A stretch of 13,701 nucleotides of DNA. It comes from Sulfurivirga caldicuralii. GTDB taxonomy: Bacteria; Pseudomonadota; Gammaproteobacteria; Thiomicrospirales; Thiomicrospiraceae. Position 1 is the first letter of the stretch, and the number at the start of each line of letters is the position of its first letter. Under the pieces are notes generated by a model, which was given only the letters and a program-made list of their open reading frames with translations, had not been told where the DNA came from and ran no database searches. Location of the stretch: NCBI GenBank assembly GCA_015661715.1, contig DQVN01000106.1, positions 1-13,701 of the forward strand, written 5' to 3'. This document shows, in pieces, positions 1-9,191 of the stretch. Made by a program: the position numbers and the translations under genes.

Positions 1-133
1 AATGAACGCCCTGCACGGCGAAAATGATGCCGAAACACCCGCTGAGGCCTATAATGAAGCCCAAGAGGGTGAAATTCATGCCTCAGACACACCAAAAACC
101 GACACACAGCCAGGCGAAAAAACCGGCCGGTAA
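1..133 (+). CDS. C-terminal tail of an unidentified protein (5' partial)
   Basis: An open frame (codons starting at position 2) runs from the left edge to a TAA at 131-133, giving about 43 residues that are strongly polar and rich in E, D, T, P and G, for example AETPAEAYNEAQEGE. This looks like a flexible acidic tail of a longer protein whose body lies outside the window. It could be an unrelated open frame, because there is no domain to recognise. An ATG sits at position 2, so even the start cannot be excluded from being inside the window. It overlaps the first 56 bases of the DUF255 gene in another frame, which would suggest translational coupling. The family is not identifiable. Confidence 0.4.
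   Translation, partial: MNALHGENDAETPAEAYNEAQEGEIHASDTPKTDTQPGEKTGR
64..69 (+). promoter_or_regulatory. Ribosome binding site deciding the DUF255 gene start
   Basis: AGAGGG lies 8 bases before the ATG at 78. The earlier in-frame ATGs at 24, 27 and 54 have no comparable purine-rich site, so 78 is the preferred start. Confidence 0.5.
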
Positions 134-1820
134 AATTTTAGGGGGACCCCTGTGGCTTCTCCTGTTACTCAGTTTACTCTCGCCCCTTCCGGCTCAGGCC
201 AACGAACTGAAGCAGCATCTTTCCCCCTATCTGGCCATGCACGGAGACGACCCGGTCAACTGGCGCAACTGGTCAGCCGATGTGCTGCGACAAGCCCAAC
301 GGCAAAATAAACTGATCTTCATCTCCAGCGGCTATTTTTCCTGCTACTGGTGCCACCGTATGCACCAGGATGTCTATGTCCATGCCGATGCCGCCGCCGT
401 GCTCAACCGCTACACCGTGCCGGTCAAAGTGGACCGGGAACTGAACCCGGCCCTGGACGCCTATCTGATCGATTTCGCCCGTCGCAGCACCGGTCGTGCC
501 GGTTGGCCCATCCATGTGCTGCTCACACCCGACGGACTGCCCTTCTACGCCTTCATCTATCAACCCAAAGAGCGTTTCATCGGCATCATTCAACGGGCAG
601 CCCGCCTGTGGCAGCAACAACCCGCGCGCATCACTCAGGCCGCGCGCAAAGCGCTGCAACTACCACAGCCTTACGATCCCAAAGCACAACCCACCCTGAC
701 ACGAAACACCCTGCGGCAACTGTTTCTGACCCAACTGCAGGCGCGTATGGACGACTTTTCCGGGGGATTGAAAGGGCAGCAGAAGTTTCCCGAAACGCCA
801 CTGCTATTGAATGTCCTCCGGCTCAAAAACTTGCCCGAACCCATCCGCGACTGGTTCAATCTGACGCTGGAGGCCATGGCGCAACAGCACCTGCGCGACC
901 ATGTGGATGGGGGTTTCTTCCGCTACACGGTAGATCCAGCGTGGCACACGCCCCACTATGAAAAGATGCTCTACGACAATGCGCAACTGGCTGAGCTCTA
1001 CTTGCGCGCCGGCAAACGCTTTCAACGGAATGACTGGATCCAGATCGGCCTGGAGACGCTGGATTTTATTCAACGCCGCCTTTACAACCCTAAAACCCAA
1101 CTCTATGTGGGCTCCCTCTCCGCTGTGGATGCCCACGCGGAAGAAGGGGGCAACTATCTGCTCTCCCCGCAGCAGTTACAAGCCCTGCTCACCCCCGAAC
1201 ACTATCGCCTCGTGGCAGAACACTGGCAGCTGGACCTACCCGGCCCATGGGAAGGAAGATGGCTGGCGCAAACCATCGACGATCCTCGCTGGCCGGCCAT
1301 TCGCCAGCGCCTGCGCCAAGCCTTTACACCACCCCCACGGGATGACAAGCAGATTCTCGCCTGGAACGCCCTGCTGATCAATGCATGGGTTGCCGCAGCA
1401 GACGCCACCGGTGATCCGGTTTGGCGTCAGCAAGCGAAGGCGCTCTATCAACGCCTCTATACCTTACTGCTACAATCCGACCCTCCCCGCGCTTTGGGCG
1501 AAAACGGCCAACCCATAGGAGGTGCCATGCTTGCCGACCACGCCCTGCTACTGCGCGCCGCACGTGCCCTGGAACAAGATACCACCACCCTGCAACGCCT
1601 GACAGAACAGCGCTTTCTCACATCCGTGGGCTGGAAATTAAGTGGTATCCCCCTCCTGCCTGGTATGACCGGCAGCACATGGCTGCCGGATGATGACCTG
1701 CCCAGCCTCACCGCTCTGCTGGATGTCCATGCACCCAGCCGCCTGGCTGGTGCAGAGCCTGCCATTCATCAATCGCCCCTGGCCAGTGGCAGCTACCTAT
1801 GGGCTTTACCCACACCCTAA
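78..1820 (+). CDS. Secreted DUF255 / thioredoxin-like domain protein (YyaL/SSP411-like)
   Basis: This 580-residue protein belongs to the DUF255 family: an N-terminal thioredoxin-like fold followed by an (alpha/alpha)6-barrel-like region. The first 41 residues look like a Sec signal peptide: a lysine-rich stretch (KKPAGK), a leucine-rich core, then AQA just before NELK. The family N-terminal block follows (HLSPYL, DDPVNW). The redox motif is CYWC at about residues 89-92, where CHWC is usual. Later family blocks are FSGGLKGQQKFPE, GGFFRYTVD, HYEKMLYDNAQ and DDKQILAWNALL. Most DUF255 proteins are about 600-700 residues and cytoplasmic; this one is somewhat short and appears exported. The biochemical role of the family is unsettled, and a periplasmic thiol-disulfide or sugar-related role is only a guess. 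The start at 78 rests on AGAGGG upstream; starts at 24 or 54 would only lengthen the region before the signal peptide. Confidence 0.88.
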   Translation: MPQTHQKPTHSQAKKPAGKILGGPLWLLLLLSLLSPLPAQANELKQHLSPYLAMHGDDPVNWRNWSADVLRQAQRQNKLIFISSGYFSCYWCHRMHQDVYVHADAAAVLNRYTVPVKVDRELNPALDAYLIDFARRSTGRAGWPIHVLLTPDGLPFYAFIYQPKERFIGIIQRAARLWQQQPARITQAARKALQLPQPYDPKAQPTLTRNTLRQLFLTQLQARMDDFSGGLKGQQKFPETPLLLNVLRLKNLPEPIRDWFNLTLEAMAQQHLRDHVDGGFFRYTVDPAWHTPHYEKMLYDNAQLAELYLRAGKRFQRNDWIQIGLETLDFIQRRLYNPKTQLYVGSLSAVDAHAEEGGNYLLSPQQLQALLTPEHYRLVAEHWQLDLPGPWEGRWLAQTIDDPRWPAIRQRLRQAFTPPPRDDKQILAWNALLINAWVAAADATGDPVWRQQAKALYQRLYTLLLQSDPPRALGENGQPIGGAMLADHALLLRAARALEQDTTTLQRLTEQRFLTSVGWKLSGIPLLPGMTGSTWLPDDDLPSLTALLDVHAPSRLAGAEPAIHQSPLASGSYLWALPTP

Positions 1821-2003
1821 AGGCGGTCTCATTCCCACTTCCTGTTCGCCTTCATTCCGGCTGGCCCTACCCAACCGCACAGAAGCGCGGGCGCAAGATG
1901 CAGCCTTGTGGTGGGACTCTCCTTGCGCGGCTGCTGCATACATGGCCCTGTGGGATGATGTTCCCCTCAAGATACTCCGGACAGGAATAAGGGCTTGATC
2001 CAT
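1821..2003. other. Gap between convergent DUF255 and sigma-factor genes
   Basis: These 183 bases separate two convergent genes. I see no clear hairpin followed by a T-run for either gene. Short open frames exist on both strands, including a 65-codon one on the minus strand whose ATG directly follows the sigma-factor stop (TAAATG at 2001-2006). None has a ribosome site or a recognisable protein, so I treat the stretch as non-coding. Confidence 0.5.
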
Positions 2004-2714
2004 TTATTTAAGGCCCAACGCGCGATGGAAGCGTGTCTTGACGGCTGCCAGCAACTGCGCCACCTGCTCTTCCGGCATGCCTTGCACCTCGGCGATCTCG
2101 ACCACACTCAAACCGCCACGGGTGCGCAGTTCCAGCACGATCCGGCTGAGCGTCGGTAGATTCTGATAGGTCTGCGCCAGCAGGCCCCGCTTCGTTTTGT
2201 CTGCCAAAATCTCTTGCGGCAATTCCAGCACCTCCAGCAACTCCGCCTCAAAGCCTTCATCCAACAGCCATATTTTGGGCTTGTCATCGTCCAGATGGTA
2301 AGAGATGTCGTCCAGATCCTCCACAAATACCACTTCCCCATCGGCATCGGCGGTGATATGTTCCTCCAGCGTTTTCAACTCCTGCGCCGCCAAGGCCTCA
2401 ATGGAGAGATCGCCCCTATGCTCACGCTCTTGTTCAATAATTTCCGCCAACTTCTGCTCCGCCAATTGGAACAGACGCACCCGTAACCTGGCCGAGTCCA
2501 TGTCCGCTTCATTGAATTGCTCGAACAGGGCCAGATACACCTCATCCACAATATCCATGGGGTCATACTTGCCCTTCGGAATCCAACCCTTGCGTACAGC
2601 AGTGCGCAACCGGTTGGCCACATAGCGCTTCAGCTGCGGTAGAAACGCTTCCAACACCTGGTTAAAGGCGGTGCGATCATTATTGCGCTTGTGGGTGTGC
2701 AATGTCTCAAGCAT
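2004..2714 (-). CDS. Sigma-70-like (ECF-type) RNA polymerase sigma factor with acidic linker
   Basis: This 236-residue protein has the two-domain layout of a sigma-70 family factor. A region-2-like helical block covers residues about 15-95, with YDPMDIVDEVYLALFEQF matching the core-binding helix pattern. A region-4-like block lies at about 178-232, including LPTLSRIVLELRTRGGLS and the helix-turn-helix stretch VVEIAEVQGMPEEQVAQLL. Between them, residues about 100-170 are very rich in D and E, making this longer than a typical ECF factor of about 170-200 residues. The start is supported by AGGGAG 9 bases upstream. It is divergent from the DUF2905 gene across 62 bp. No anti-sigma gene is next to it. 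A transcription role is likely; the regulon is unknown. It could be a degenerate regulator that no longer acts as a true sigma. Confidence 0.75.
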   Translation of the reverse strand: MLETLHTHKRNNDRTAFNQVLEAFLPQLKRYVANRLRTAVRKGWIPKGKYDPMDIVDEVYLALFEQFNEADMDSARLRVRLFQLAEQKLAEIIEQEREHRGDLSIEALAAQELKTLEEHITADADGEVVFVEDLDDISYHLDDDKPKIWLLDEGFEAELLEVLELPQEILADKTKRGLLAQTYQNLPTLSRIVLELRTRGGLSVVEIAEVQGMPEEQVAQLLAAVKTRFHRALGLK

Positions 2715-2776
2715 CTTGAAATACTCCCTGTTGTGCTCTAATTGGATGTGTAGGGATATGATAAAGGGATTACAAG
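2715..2776. promoter_or_regulatory. Divergent intergenic region, sigma-factor gene / DUF2905 gene
   Basis: Both promoters must lie in or near these 62 bases. The part I can assign is the two ribosome sites: AGGGAG for the minus-strand gene near 2728-2733, and AAGGGAT at 2764-2770 for the plus-strand gene. I cannot pick convincing -35/-10 pairs. Transcripts may start close to the genes or inside the neighbouring coding sequence. Confidence 0.35.
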
Positions 2777-2986
2777 ATGGGTAAGCTGTTTATCTGGTTG
2801 GGGGTGGCATTTCTATTGATCGGTGCTGTGCTGACGTGGGCACCGCAACTGCTGAGCTGGTTTGGCAAGTTACCGGGTGATATCGACTATCAGAGTGGCA
2901 ATACGCGGGTATTCTTTCCCATCACATCCATGATTGTCATCAGCGTGGTACTATCGATTCTGCTCAATCTATTTCTGCGCAAGTAA
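2777..2986 (+). CDS. DUF2905 family small inner-membrane protein
   Basis: This 69-residue protein has two predicted membrane helices (about residues 4-22 and 47-66) joined by a short loop carrying the family signature KLPGDIDY at 31-38, followed by FFPITSMIVIS at 46-56. Length and motifs match DUF2905 proteins, which are common small membrane proteins of unknown function in bacteria. AAGGGAT lies 6 bases before the ATG. It is convergent with the reductase gene downstream and divergent from the sigma-factor gene. No functional assignment is possible from sequence. Confidence 0.88.
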   Translation: MGKLFIWLGVAFLLIGAVLTWAPQLLSWFGKLPGDIDYQSGNTRVFFPITSMIVISVVLSILLNLFLRK

Positions 2987-2993
2987 CGACGGC

Positions 2994-3041
2994 GGTGTGC
3001 GCCAGCCCCTAAACGGTCGCCCCATATCATTGGCGCACACC
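2994..3041. repeat. 11-bp perfect inverted repeat between convergent genes (possible bidirectional terminator)
   Basis: GGTGTGCGCCA at 2994-3004 pairs perfectly with TGGCGCACACC at 3031-3041, leaving a 26-base loop. It sits in the 84-base gap between the DUF2905 gene (+, ends 2986) and the reductase gene (-, ends 3071), where a shared terminator would be expected. Neither side has a T-run, so it is not a standard intrinsic terminator. It may block read-through, stabilise 3' ends, or bind a protein. Confidence 0.6.
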
Positions 3042-3070
3042 CCCTTATCGCCTGCATGGCAGAGGTCAAA

Positions 3071-4417
3071 TCAACGCATGGTGACCAGCTCTTCAGAGGA
3101 GGTGGGATGGATGGCAATGGTGGCATCCAGATCCGCCTTCGTCGCGCCCATTTGCACGGCGACGGCAAAGCCCTGCAGCATCTCGTCCACCGCATCACCG
3201 GCCAGATGAATGCCGACCACCTTCTCTGTTTCACCCACACAAACCAGCTTTAGCGCCGTCTTGGGCTGATGGCGAGTGAAAGCGAAGCGCATGGGGGTGA
3301 ACACACTGGTATAGACCTTGACCGCTTCGCCATACTGCGCCCGTGCCTGTTCTTCGGTCAGGCCCACGGTGCCCAAAGGCGGATGGGCAAATACCACCGT
3401 GGGCACATAAGTAAGATCCAACTTCAACTTGGTCTCACCATTGTAGAGACGCCGCGCCAGATAGCGCCCGGCACGGATAGCCACCGGCGTCAGTTGGGGA
3501 AAGCCCACCGCTGCATCCCCTATGGCGTAAATATCCCCCACGCCCGTATGTTGCCATTCATCCACGGGAATATAGCCCCGTTCGGTTTCAATCCCCACAT
3601 TCTCCAGTCCCAACTTAGCAGTCAGAGGGCGACGGCCCACGGCCCAGATAATCTGCTCAAAACCGCTGAGGGTTTCACTCTCGCCCACAACGGACAAGGT
3701 GTTATCTGCCGCCTTCTCCAGCGCTGTTACCCGAAATGGCATTTTCAACACGACGCCATCGGCTTCCAGATTGGTTTTGACCTGTTCCTTGAGCATCCCA
3801 TCAAATGCGGGGACCGGCTCAGGGGCGATATCCACCAAGGTCACTTCGGTGCCCAATGCGCGGAAAACCCCGGCCAACTCTACGCCGATATAGCCGGCAC
3901 CAATAATGGCCACTTTGCCCGGTTGCTGCTTCAAGGCGAAAAAACCATCCGAGGTGATGCCCAGTTCCGCCCCCGGTATCGGCGGCACAATCGGTTCCGC
4001 CCCGGGCGAGAGGACAATGGTCTGAGCTGTATAGCGCTGGCCATCCACTTCCACCGTATGCTCATCCACCAGCCGCCCCCAGCCTTTGAGCACCTCCACG
4101 CCCAAATCCTGCAGATGACCGGCATACCAGTCATTGATCATCTTGATATATCCCTGGCGCTTTTCCACCAGGGTGGCCCAATCAAAACCCTGCAGACGCA
4201 CATCAAAAGCAAAATCCGGCGCATCTTGAATGGCGGTGGCGATATTGGCCGCAAACCACATCACTTTTTTCGGCACACACCCGGCATTGACACAGGTGCC
4301 GCCCAGATGACGCGCCTCGACCACGGCCGTTTTCTTGCCCAACTCCGCAGCCTTCTCCACGGCGGACAGTCCACCAGAGCCTGCCCCGATGGCAATCATG
4401 TCATAGTCATAAGTCAT
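3071..4417 (-). CDS. gor: Glutathione(-amide) disulfide reductase, NADH-type (Gor/GarA family)
   Basis: This 448-residue class I flavoprotein disulfide reductase is the same length as E. coli Gor (450) and collinear with it. The FAD-binding GAGSGG is at 11-16. The redox-active pair C42/C47 lies in [13 protein letters not shown]. The NAD(P) Rossmann motif is [11 protein letters not shown] at 173-183, the second FAD motif is IYAIGDA, and the C-terminal catalytic stretch is HPTSSEE (His about 437, Glu about 442). It reduces oxidised glutathione, or a related disulfide, in the cytoplasm. The NADPH-specific arginines of E. coli Gor (R198, R204) are replaced by I197 and P203, and an aspartate (D196) ends the second beta strand, which predicts NADH preference. 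E21 replaces human Arg37 near the substrate. Both fit the glutathione amide reductase of Chromatiaceae. AGGAG lies 8 bases before the ATG. It follows the Prx/Grx gene, but an intrinsic terminator stands between them. Family assignment is very sure; amide specificity is inference. Confidence 0.95.
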   Translation of the reverse strand: MTYDYDMIAIGAGSGGLSAVEKAAELGKKTAVVEARHLGGTCVNAGCVPKKVMWFAANIATAIQDAPDFAFDVRLQGFDWATLVEKRQGYIKMINDWYAGHLQDLGVEVLKGWGRLVDEHTVEVDGQRYTAQTIVLSPGAEPIVPPIPGAELGITSDGFFALKQQPGKVAIIGAGYIGVELAGVFRALGTEVTLVDIAPEPVPAFDGMLKEQVKTNLEADGVVLKMPFRVTALEKAADNTLSVVGESETLSGFEQIIWAVGRRPLTAKLGLENVGIETERGYIPVDEWQHTGVGDIYAIGDAAVGFPQLTPVAIRAGRYLARRLYNGETKLKLDLTYVPTVVFAHPPLGTVGLTEEQARAQYGEAVKVYTSVFTPMRFAFTRHQPKTALKLVCVGETEKVVGIHLAGDAVDEMLQGFAVAVQMGATKADLDATIAIHPTSSEELVTMR

Positions 4418-4448
4418 TATGTTTTCTCCTAATTTGAACCGTGTTCAT

Positions 4449-4454
4449 TGTATA
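4449..4454 (-). promoter_or_regulatory. Candidate -10 element for the reductase gene
   Basis: On the minus strand TATACA follows directly after the terminator T-run and lies 31 bases before the reductase ATG. A start site would fall near 4442, giving a leader of about 25 bases that includes the AGGAG site. The matching -35 position (AAACGC) is poor, so this is weak. Confidence 0.3.
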
Positions 4455-4455
4455 A

Positions 4456-4478
4456 AAAACGCCCCGAAGGGGCGTTTT
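4456..4478 (-). terminator. Intrinsic terminator after the Prx/Grx gene
   Basis: AAAACGCCCC at 4456-4465 pairs perfectly with GGGGCGTTTT at 4469-4478 around a 3-base loop. Read on the minus strand, the hairpin has a CTTCGG-type tip and is followed by a T-run (TTTTTTATA). It lies 68 bases past the Prx/Grx stop and only 38 bases before the reductase ATG. It should end most katG-side and Prx/Grx transcripts. Confidence 0.9.
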
Positions 4479-4546
4479 AGAGCGGGAAACGGGTATCCCC
4501 CACTCTTTGGCGCAATGCACTGGTAAACAGTGCTTTCAGGGCTGAT

Positions 4547-5290
4547 TTACTTGTGCAAATGGATCCATTTTTCCAGATCATCGGCCCCGCCAATGTGCGC
4601 CCCTTCAATAAAGACCTGAGGCACTGTATCACGACCGGTTGCCGCCCGAAGCGCACGGGAACTGACACCGCCTTTGCCCACAGGAATCTCTTCATAATGG
4701 ATGCCCAACTCATCCAGCATCGCCTTAGCGCGGGCACAATAGGGGCAGCCCTCTTTGGTGAATAAGGTAGCAACCTTAGGTCGCTCTGCGCCGGGGGCAA
4801 TATAGTCCAGCATGGTATCCGCATCCGACACCTCAAACGGATCGCCAGGCACATCCGGCTCGATGAACATTTTTTCGATCACGCCATCTTTTACCAGCAT
4901 GGAGTAACGCCAGCTACGCATGCCAAAGCCCAGGTCGGATTTGTCCACCAGCATGCCCATGCCCACTGTAAACTCCCCGTTACCGTCCGGCACCATGGTA
5001 ATGTTTTCCGCTTCCTGATCCTGCGCCCAGGCATTCATCACAAAGGTATCATTCACGCTCAGACACAGAATGTCATCCACACCATGCTGTTTGAAAACCG
5101 GCGCCAACTCGTTATAGCGCGGCAGGTGGCTGGATGAACAGGTGGGCGTAAAGGCACCAGGCAAGGCAAACAGGATCACCGTCTTGCCTTTGAACAGGTC
5201 ATCGGTGGTCACATTTTTCCATTCATTTCCTTCACGAACGCGAAAAGTGACCTGAGGAACCCGCTGTCCTTCACGATTTTCAAATGCCAT
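4547..5290 (-). CDS. Peroxiredoxin-glutaredoxin fusion (thiol peroxidase, Prx5/Grx hybrid)
   Basis: This 247-residue two-domain enzyme resembles the Prx/Grx hybrids known from Haemophilus and Chromatium. Residues about 3-165 are a Prx5-type peroxiredoxin: PGAFTPTC places the peroxidatic cysteine at C51, with the conserved arginine in SWRYS at R128. Residues about 171-247 are a glutaredoxin with the CPYC active site at 182-185, then TVPQVF and a GG pair that help bind glutathione. The fused glutaredoxin lets the peroxidase be recharged by glutathione without a separate partner. It reduces H2O2 and organic peroxides in the cytoplasm. AGGAG lies 8 bases before the ATG. It sits between katG and the reductase gene, all on one strand but with terminators on both sides. 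The reductase downstream is the logical supplier of reduced thiol. In Chromatium gracile the equivalent pair is called garB-garA as I recall. Confidence 0.95.
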   Translation of the reverse strand: MAFENREGQRVPQVTFRVREGNEWKNVTTDDLFKGKTVILFALPGAFTPTCSSSHLPRYNELAPVFKQHGVDDILCLSVNDTFVMNAWAQDQEAENITMVPDGNGEFTVGMGMLVDKSDLGFGMRSWRYSMLVKDGVIEKMFIEPDVPGDPFEVSDADTMLDYIAPGAERPKVATLFTKEGCPYCARAKAMLDELGIHYEEIPVGKGGVSSRALRAATGRDTVPQVFIEGAHIGGADDLEKWIHLHK

Positions 5291-5355
5291 AGATCTTTCT
5301 CCTTTGGTTGTAGTAGATTAAACAAATCAGCGACATTAAAACCACGCCGACTATC

Positions 5356-5389
5356 AAAAAACACCGCCTGGTTATATAGGCAGGCGGTG
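5356..5389 (-). terminator. Intrinsic terminator after katG
   Basis: CACCGCCTG at 5362-5370 pairs perfectly with CAGGCGGTG at 5381-5389 (9 bp, 10-base loop). On the minus strand it is followed by six Ts (complement of 5356-5361). It begins 20 bases past the katG stop, so katG is expected to be a separate transcript from the Prx/Grx gene. Confidence 0.9.
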
Positions 5390-5409
5390 CATGAACAAAA
5401 AGCCGCAGG

Positions 5410-7623
<2,214 letters not shown>

Positions 7624-7668
7624 TCATGCATCCGGTTCCACCGCCCCTCCGATAGAACCTTCATGCCT

Positions 7669-7697
7669 ATTATCAGACGGCCCCTATTGATTGTCAA
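7669..7697 (-). promoter_or_regulatory. Sigma-70 promoter of katG
   Basis: On the minus strand the -35 TTGACA (complement of 7692-7697) and the -10 GATAAT (complement of 7669-7674) are separated by exactly 17 bases. The start site should fall near 7662, giving a leader of about 55 bases that ends in the strong AGGAGG site. Only one base of twelve departs from consensus. Confidence 0.75.
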
Positions 7698-7698
7698 T
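7686..7698. promoter_or_regulatory. Candidate operator overlapping the katG -35
   Basis: ATTGA-TTG-TCAAT is a perfect 5-3-5 inverted repeat covering the -35 hexamer. Its position would suit a repressor or an activator binding in place of the -35 contact. The AT-rich flank (about 7698-7715) could hold further sites. The protein that would bind it is unknown, and a repeat this short can arise by chance. Confidence 0.3.
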
Positions 7699-7727
7699 AT
7701 CTAATCATAATTAAATCTGGATAGTTT

Positions 7728-9176
7728 TTATTTATTATCATCTTCCAAGCTGGCACGACTCACCAGATTCTCCGGCAGCGCTTTTTTCACTTTCCCCGAC
7801 AACGCCCCCAGACTATGTACCCGGCGTACCAAATTCCCCTGACCGGCGGTCAATTTATTTTCCGCCGCCTCCCAGGCCTTGAGCGCCTGATCCAGGCGCT
7901 GGCGCACGCTCTGAAAGTCCTTGATAAAATCGGCGAACTTATCATGCAACTTACCCGCCTCCTCGATCAGTTCGAGCACCCGCCGGTCCTGATGGGCCAG
8001 TTTCCACAGATGAGACACCGTTTTGAGCGTCACCAACAGCGTCGGCGGAGTGACAATGGCCACTTCATGCGCATAGGCAAACGCTTGCAGCTCCGGATCC
8101 TGCTCCAGCGCCAGCAAATAGGCCCCTTCCACCGGCATAAACATCAAAGTGAAGGCTGGCGCCTGGATATCCAGATGGTGGTAGCGCTTTTTGCCCAAGG
8201 TTTCGATATGGCGGCGCACACTGGCCAGATGGGCTTTGGCCGCCTGCTGCCGGATGGCGGGATCCGGCGCATTGATGGCCGTGACATAATCACTCAGCGA
8301 CACCTTCGCATCAATGACGATATGCTTGCCTTCCGGCAAGCGGATCAGCACATCCGGGCGCTGACGCCCTTCATCTGTGGCAAATGAAGCCTCACGCACA
8401 TACTCCTCACCTTCACGCAGGCCTGCCGCCTCCAGCAGGCGCTCCAGCACCAGCTCGCCCCAGTTACCCTGAACCTTACTGTCCGATTTCAGCGCCTGGG
8501 TCAGCGCCTTCGCCTCCTCCGCCAAAGTGGCGTTAAGCTGCTTCAACTGGGACAATTCCCCCTGCAGCTGACCCAATTGTTGCGTCTGCTGGGTATGCAG
8601 CTCATCCACCCGTTTGCGGAACTGCTCCAGTTGCCCCTGCCAGGGTTTGAGCAGGCTTTCGATCTGCGCCTTGCTGTGCTGGGTAAACTGCTGCTGCTTA
8701 TGCTCGAACAGTCGGTTGGCCAGGTTTTCAAACTCCTGTTTCAACTGCGCCCGCGCCTCATCCAACAGCTTGAGCTTGTCCTCATACTGCTGCGCCTGCT
8801 CCGCCAAGCGGGTCGAGAGGGTCGCATTGGCCTGGCGTGCTTCATCCAATTGGCTACGCAGGTGCGCCAGCTCATTATTGGCCGCCTCCAGTTGAACATT
8901 CACGGCCTCCAGCTCCCCCAGCCGCCCCGCCTGATCCTGCAACTGCTGCTGCAGTCGCGCAACCGTCTGCTGCGCCTCGCTCAGTTGGGTTCGCGCATCC
9001 GCCAAGGCTTGCAAGGCACTATTGTGTTCCACTTTGATCTGTGCCAACTCAAGACGCAGCTGAGCGTTATCCGCAATGGCCGCCTCGGCGCGCTTTTTTT
9101 CAAACCGCCACAGAGACAGGCCCACCACCGCCCCCATCACCACAACAACGGCGACCAACACCACAATTTCAGCCAT
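7728..9176 (-). CDS. rmuC: DNA recombination protein RmuC
   Basis: This 482-residue protein matches RmuC in length (E. coli 475) and layout. An N-terminal membrane anchor (about residues 4-23) is followed by a long coiled coil rich in Q, L, E and A (about 30-230). The conserved RmuC domain then begins at GNWGE (237-241). A restriction-endonuclease-like core is visible as RPDVLI (273-278) and VIDAKVS (287-293), supplying the D...DxK residues of PD-(D/E)XK folds. RmuC proteins limit inversions at short inverted repeats and are thought to cleave or process DNA at the membrane; the details are not settled. AAAGGAGGA lies 4 bases before the ATG. It starts 15 bases after the ankyrin-like gene ends, so the two are co-transcribed. 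The stop is about 30 bases before the katG promoter. Confidence 0.95.
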   Translation of the reverse strand: MAEIVVLVAVVVVMGAVVGLSLWRFEKKRAEAAIADNAQLRLELAQIKVEHNSALQALADARTQLSEAQQTVARLQQQLQDQAGRLGELEAVNVQLEAANNELAHLRSQLDEARQANATLSTRLAEQAQQYEDKLKLLDEARAQLKQEFENLANRLFEHKQQQFTQHSKAQIESLLKPWQGQLEQFRKRVDELHTQQTQQLGQLQGELSQLKQLNATLAEEAKALTQALKSDSKVQGNWGELVLERLLEAAGLREGEEYVREASFATDEGRQRPDVLIRLPEGKHIVIDAKVSLSDYVTAINAPDPAIRQQAAKAHLASVRRHIETLGKKRYHHLDIQAPAFTLMFMPVEGAYLLALEQDPELQAFAYAHEVAIVTPPTLLVTLKTVSHLWKLAHQDRRVLELIEEAGKLHDKFADFIKDFQSVRQRLDQALKAWEAAENKLTAGQGNLVRRVHSLGALSGKVKKALPENLVSRASLEDDNK

Positions 9177-9191
9177 ACCCTCCTCCTTTCT

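Noticed and set aside
1806..2003. A 65-codon minus-strand frame whose ATG directly follows the sigma-factor stop (TAAATG)
   Set aside because: The junction looks like translational coupling, but there is no ribosome site, the composition (R, S, A, H rich) looks like non-coding translation, and it ends inside the DUF255 3' end.
3269..4432. Long plus-strand frame opposite the reductase gene (387 codons)
   Set aside because: It is a His/Arg/Gln-rich antisense shadow with no family match, while the minus strand encodes a full, motif-complete reductase.
7651..7700. OxyR-type site upstream of katG (ATAG and CTAT elements)
   Set aside because: ATAG at 7652 and CTAT at 7667 and 7684 do not follow the 7-base spacing of OxyR tetranucleotide sites.
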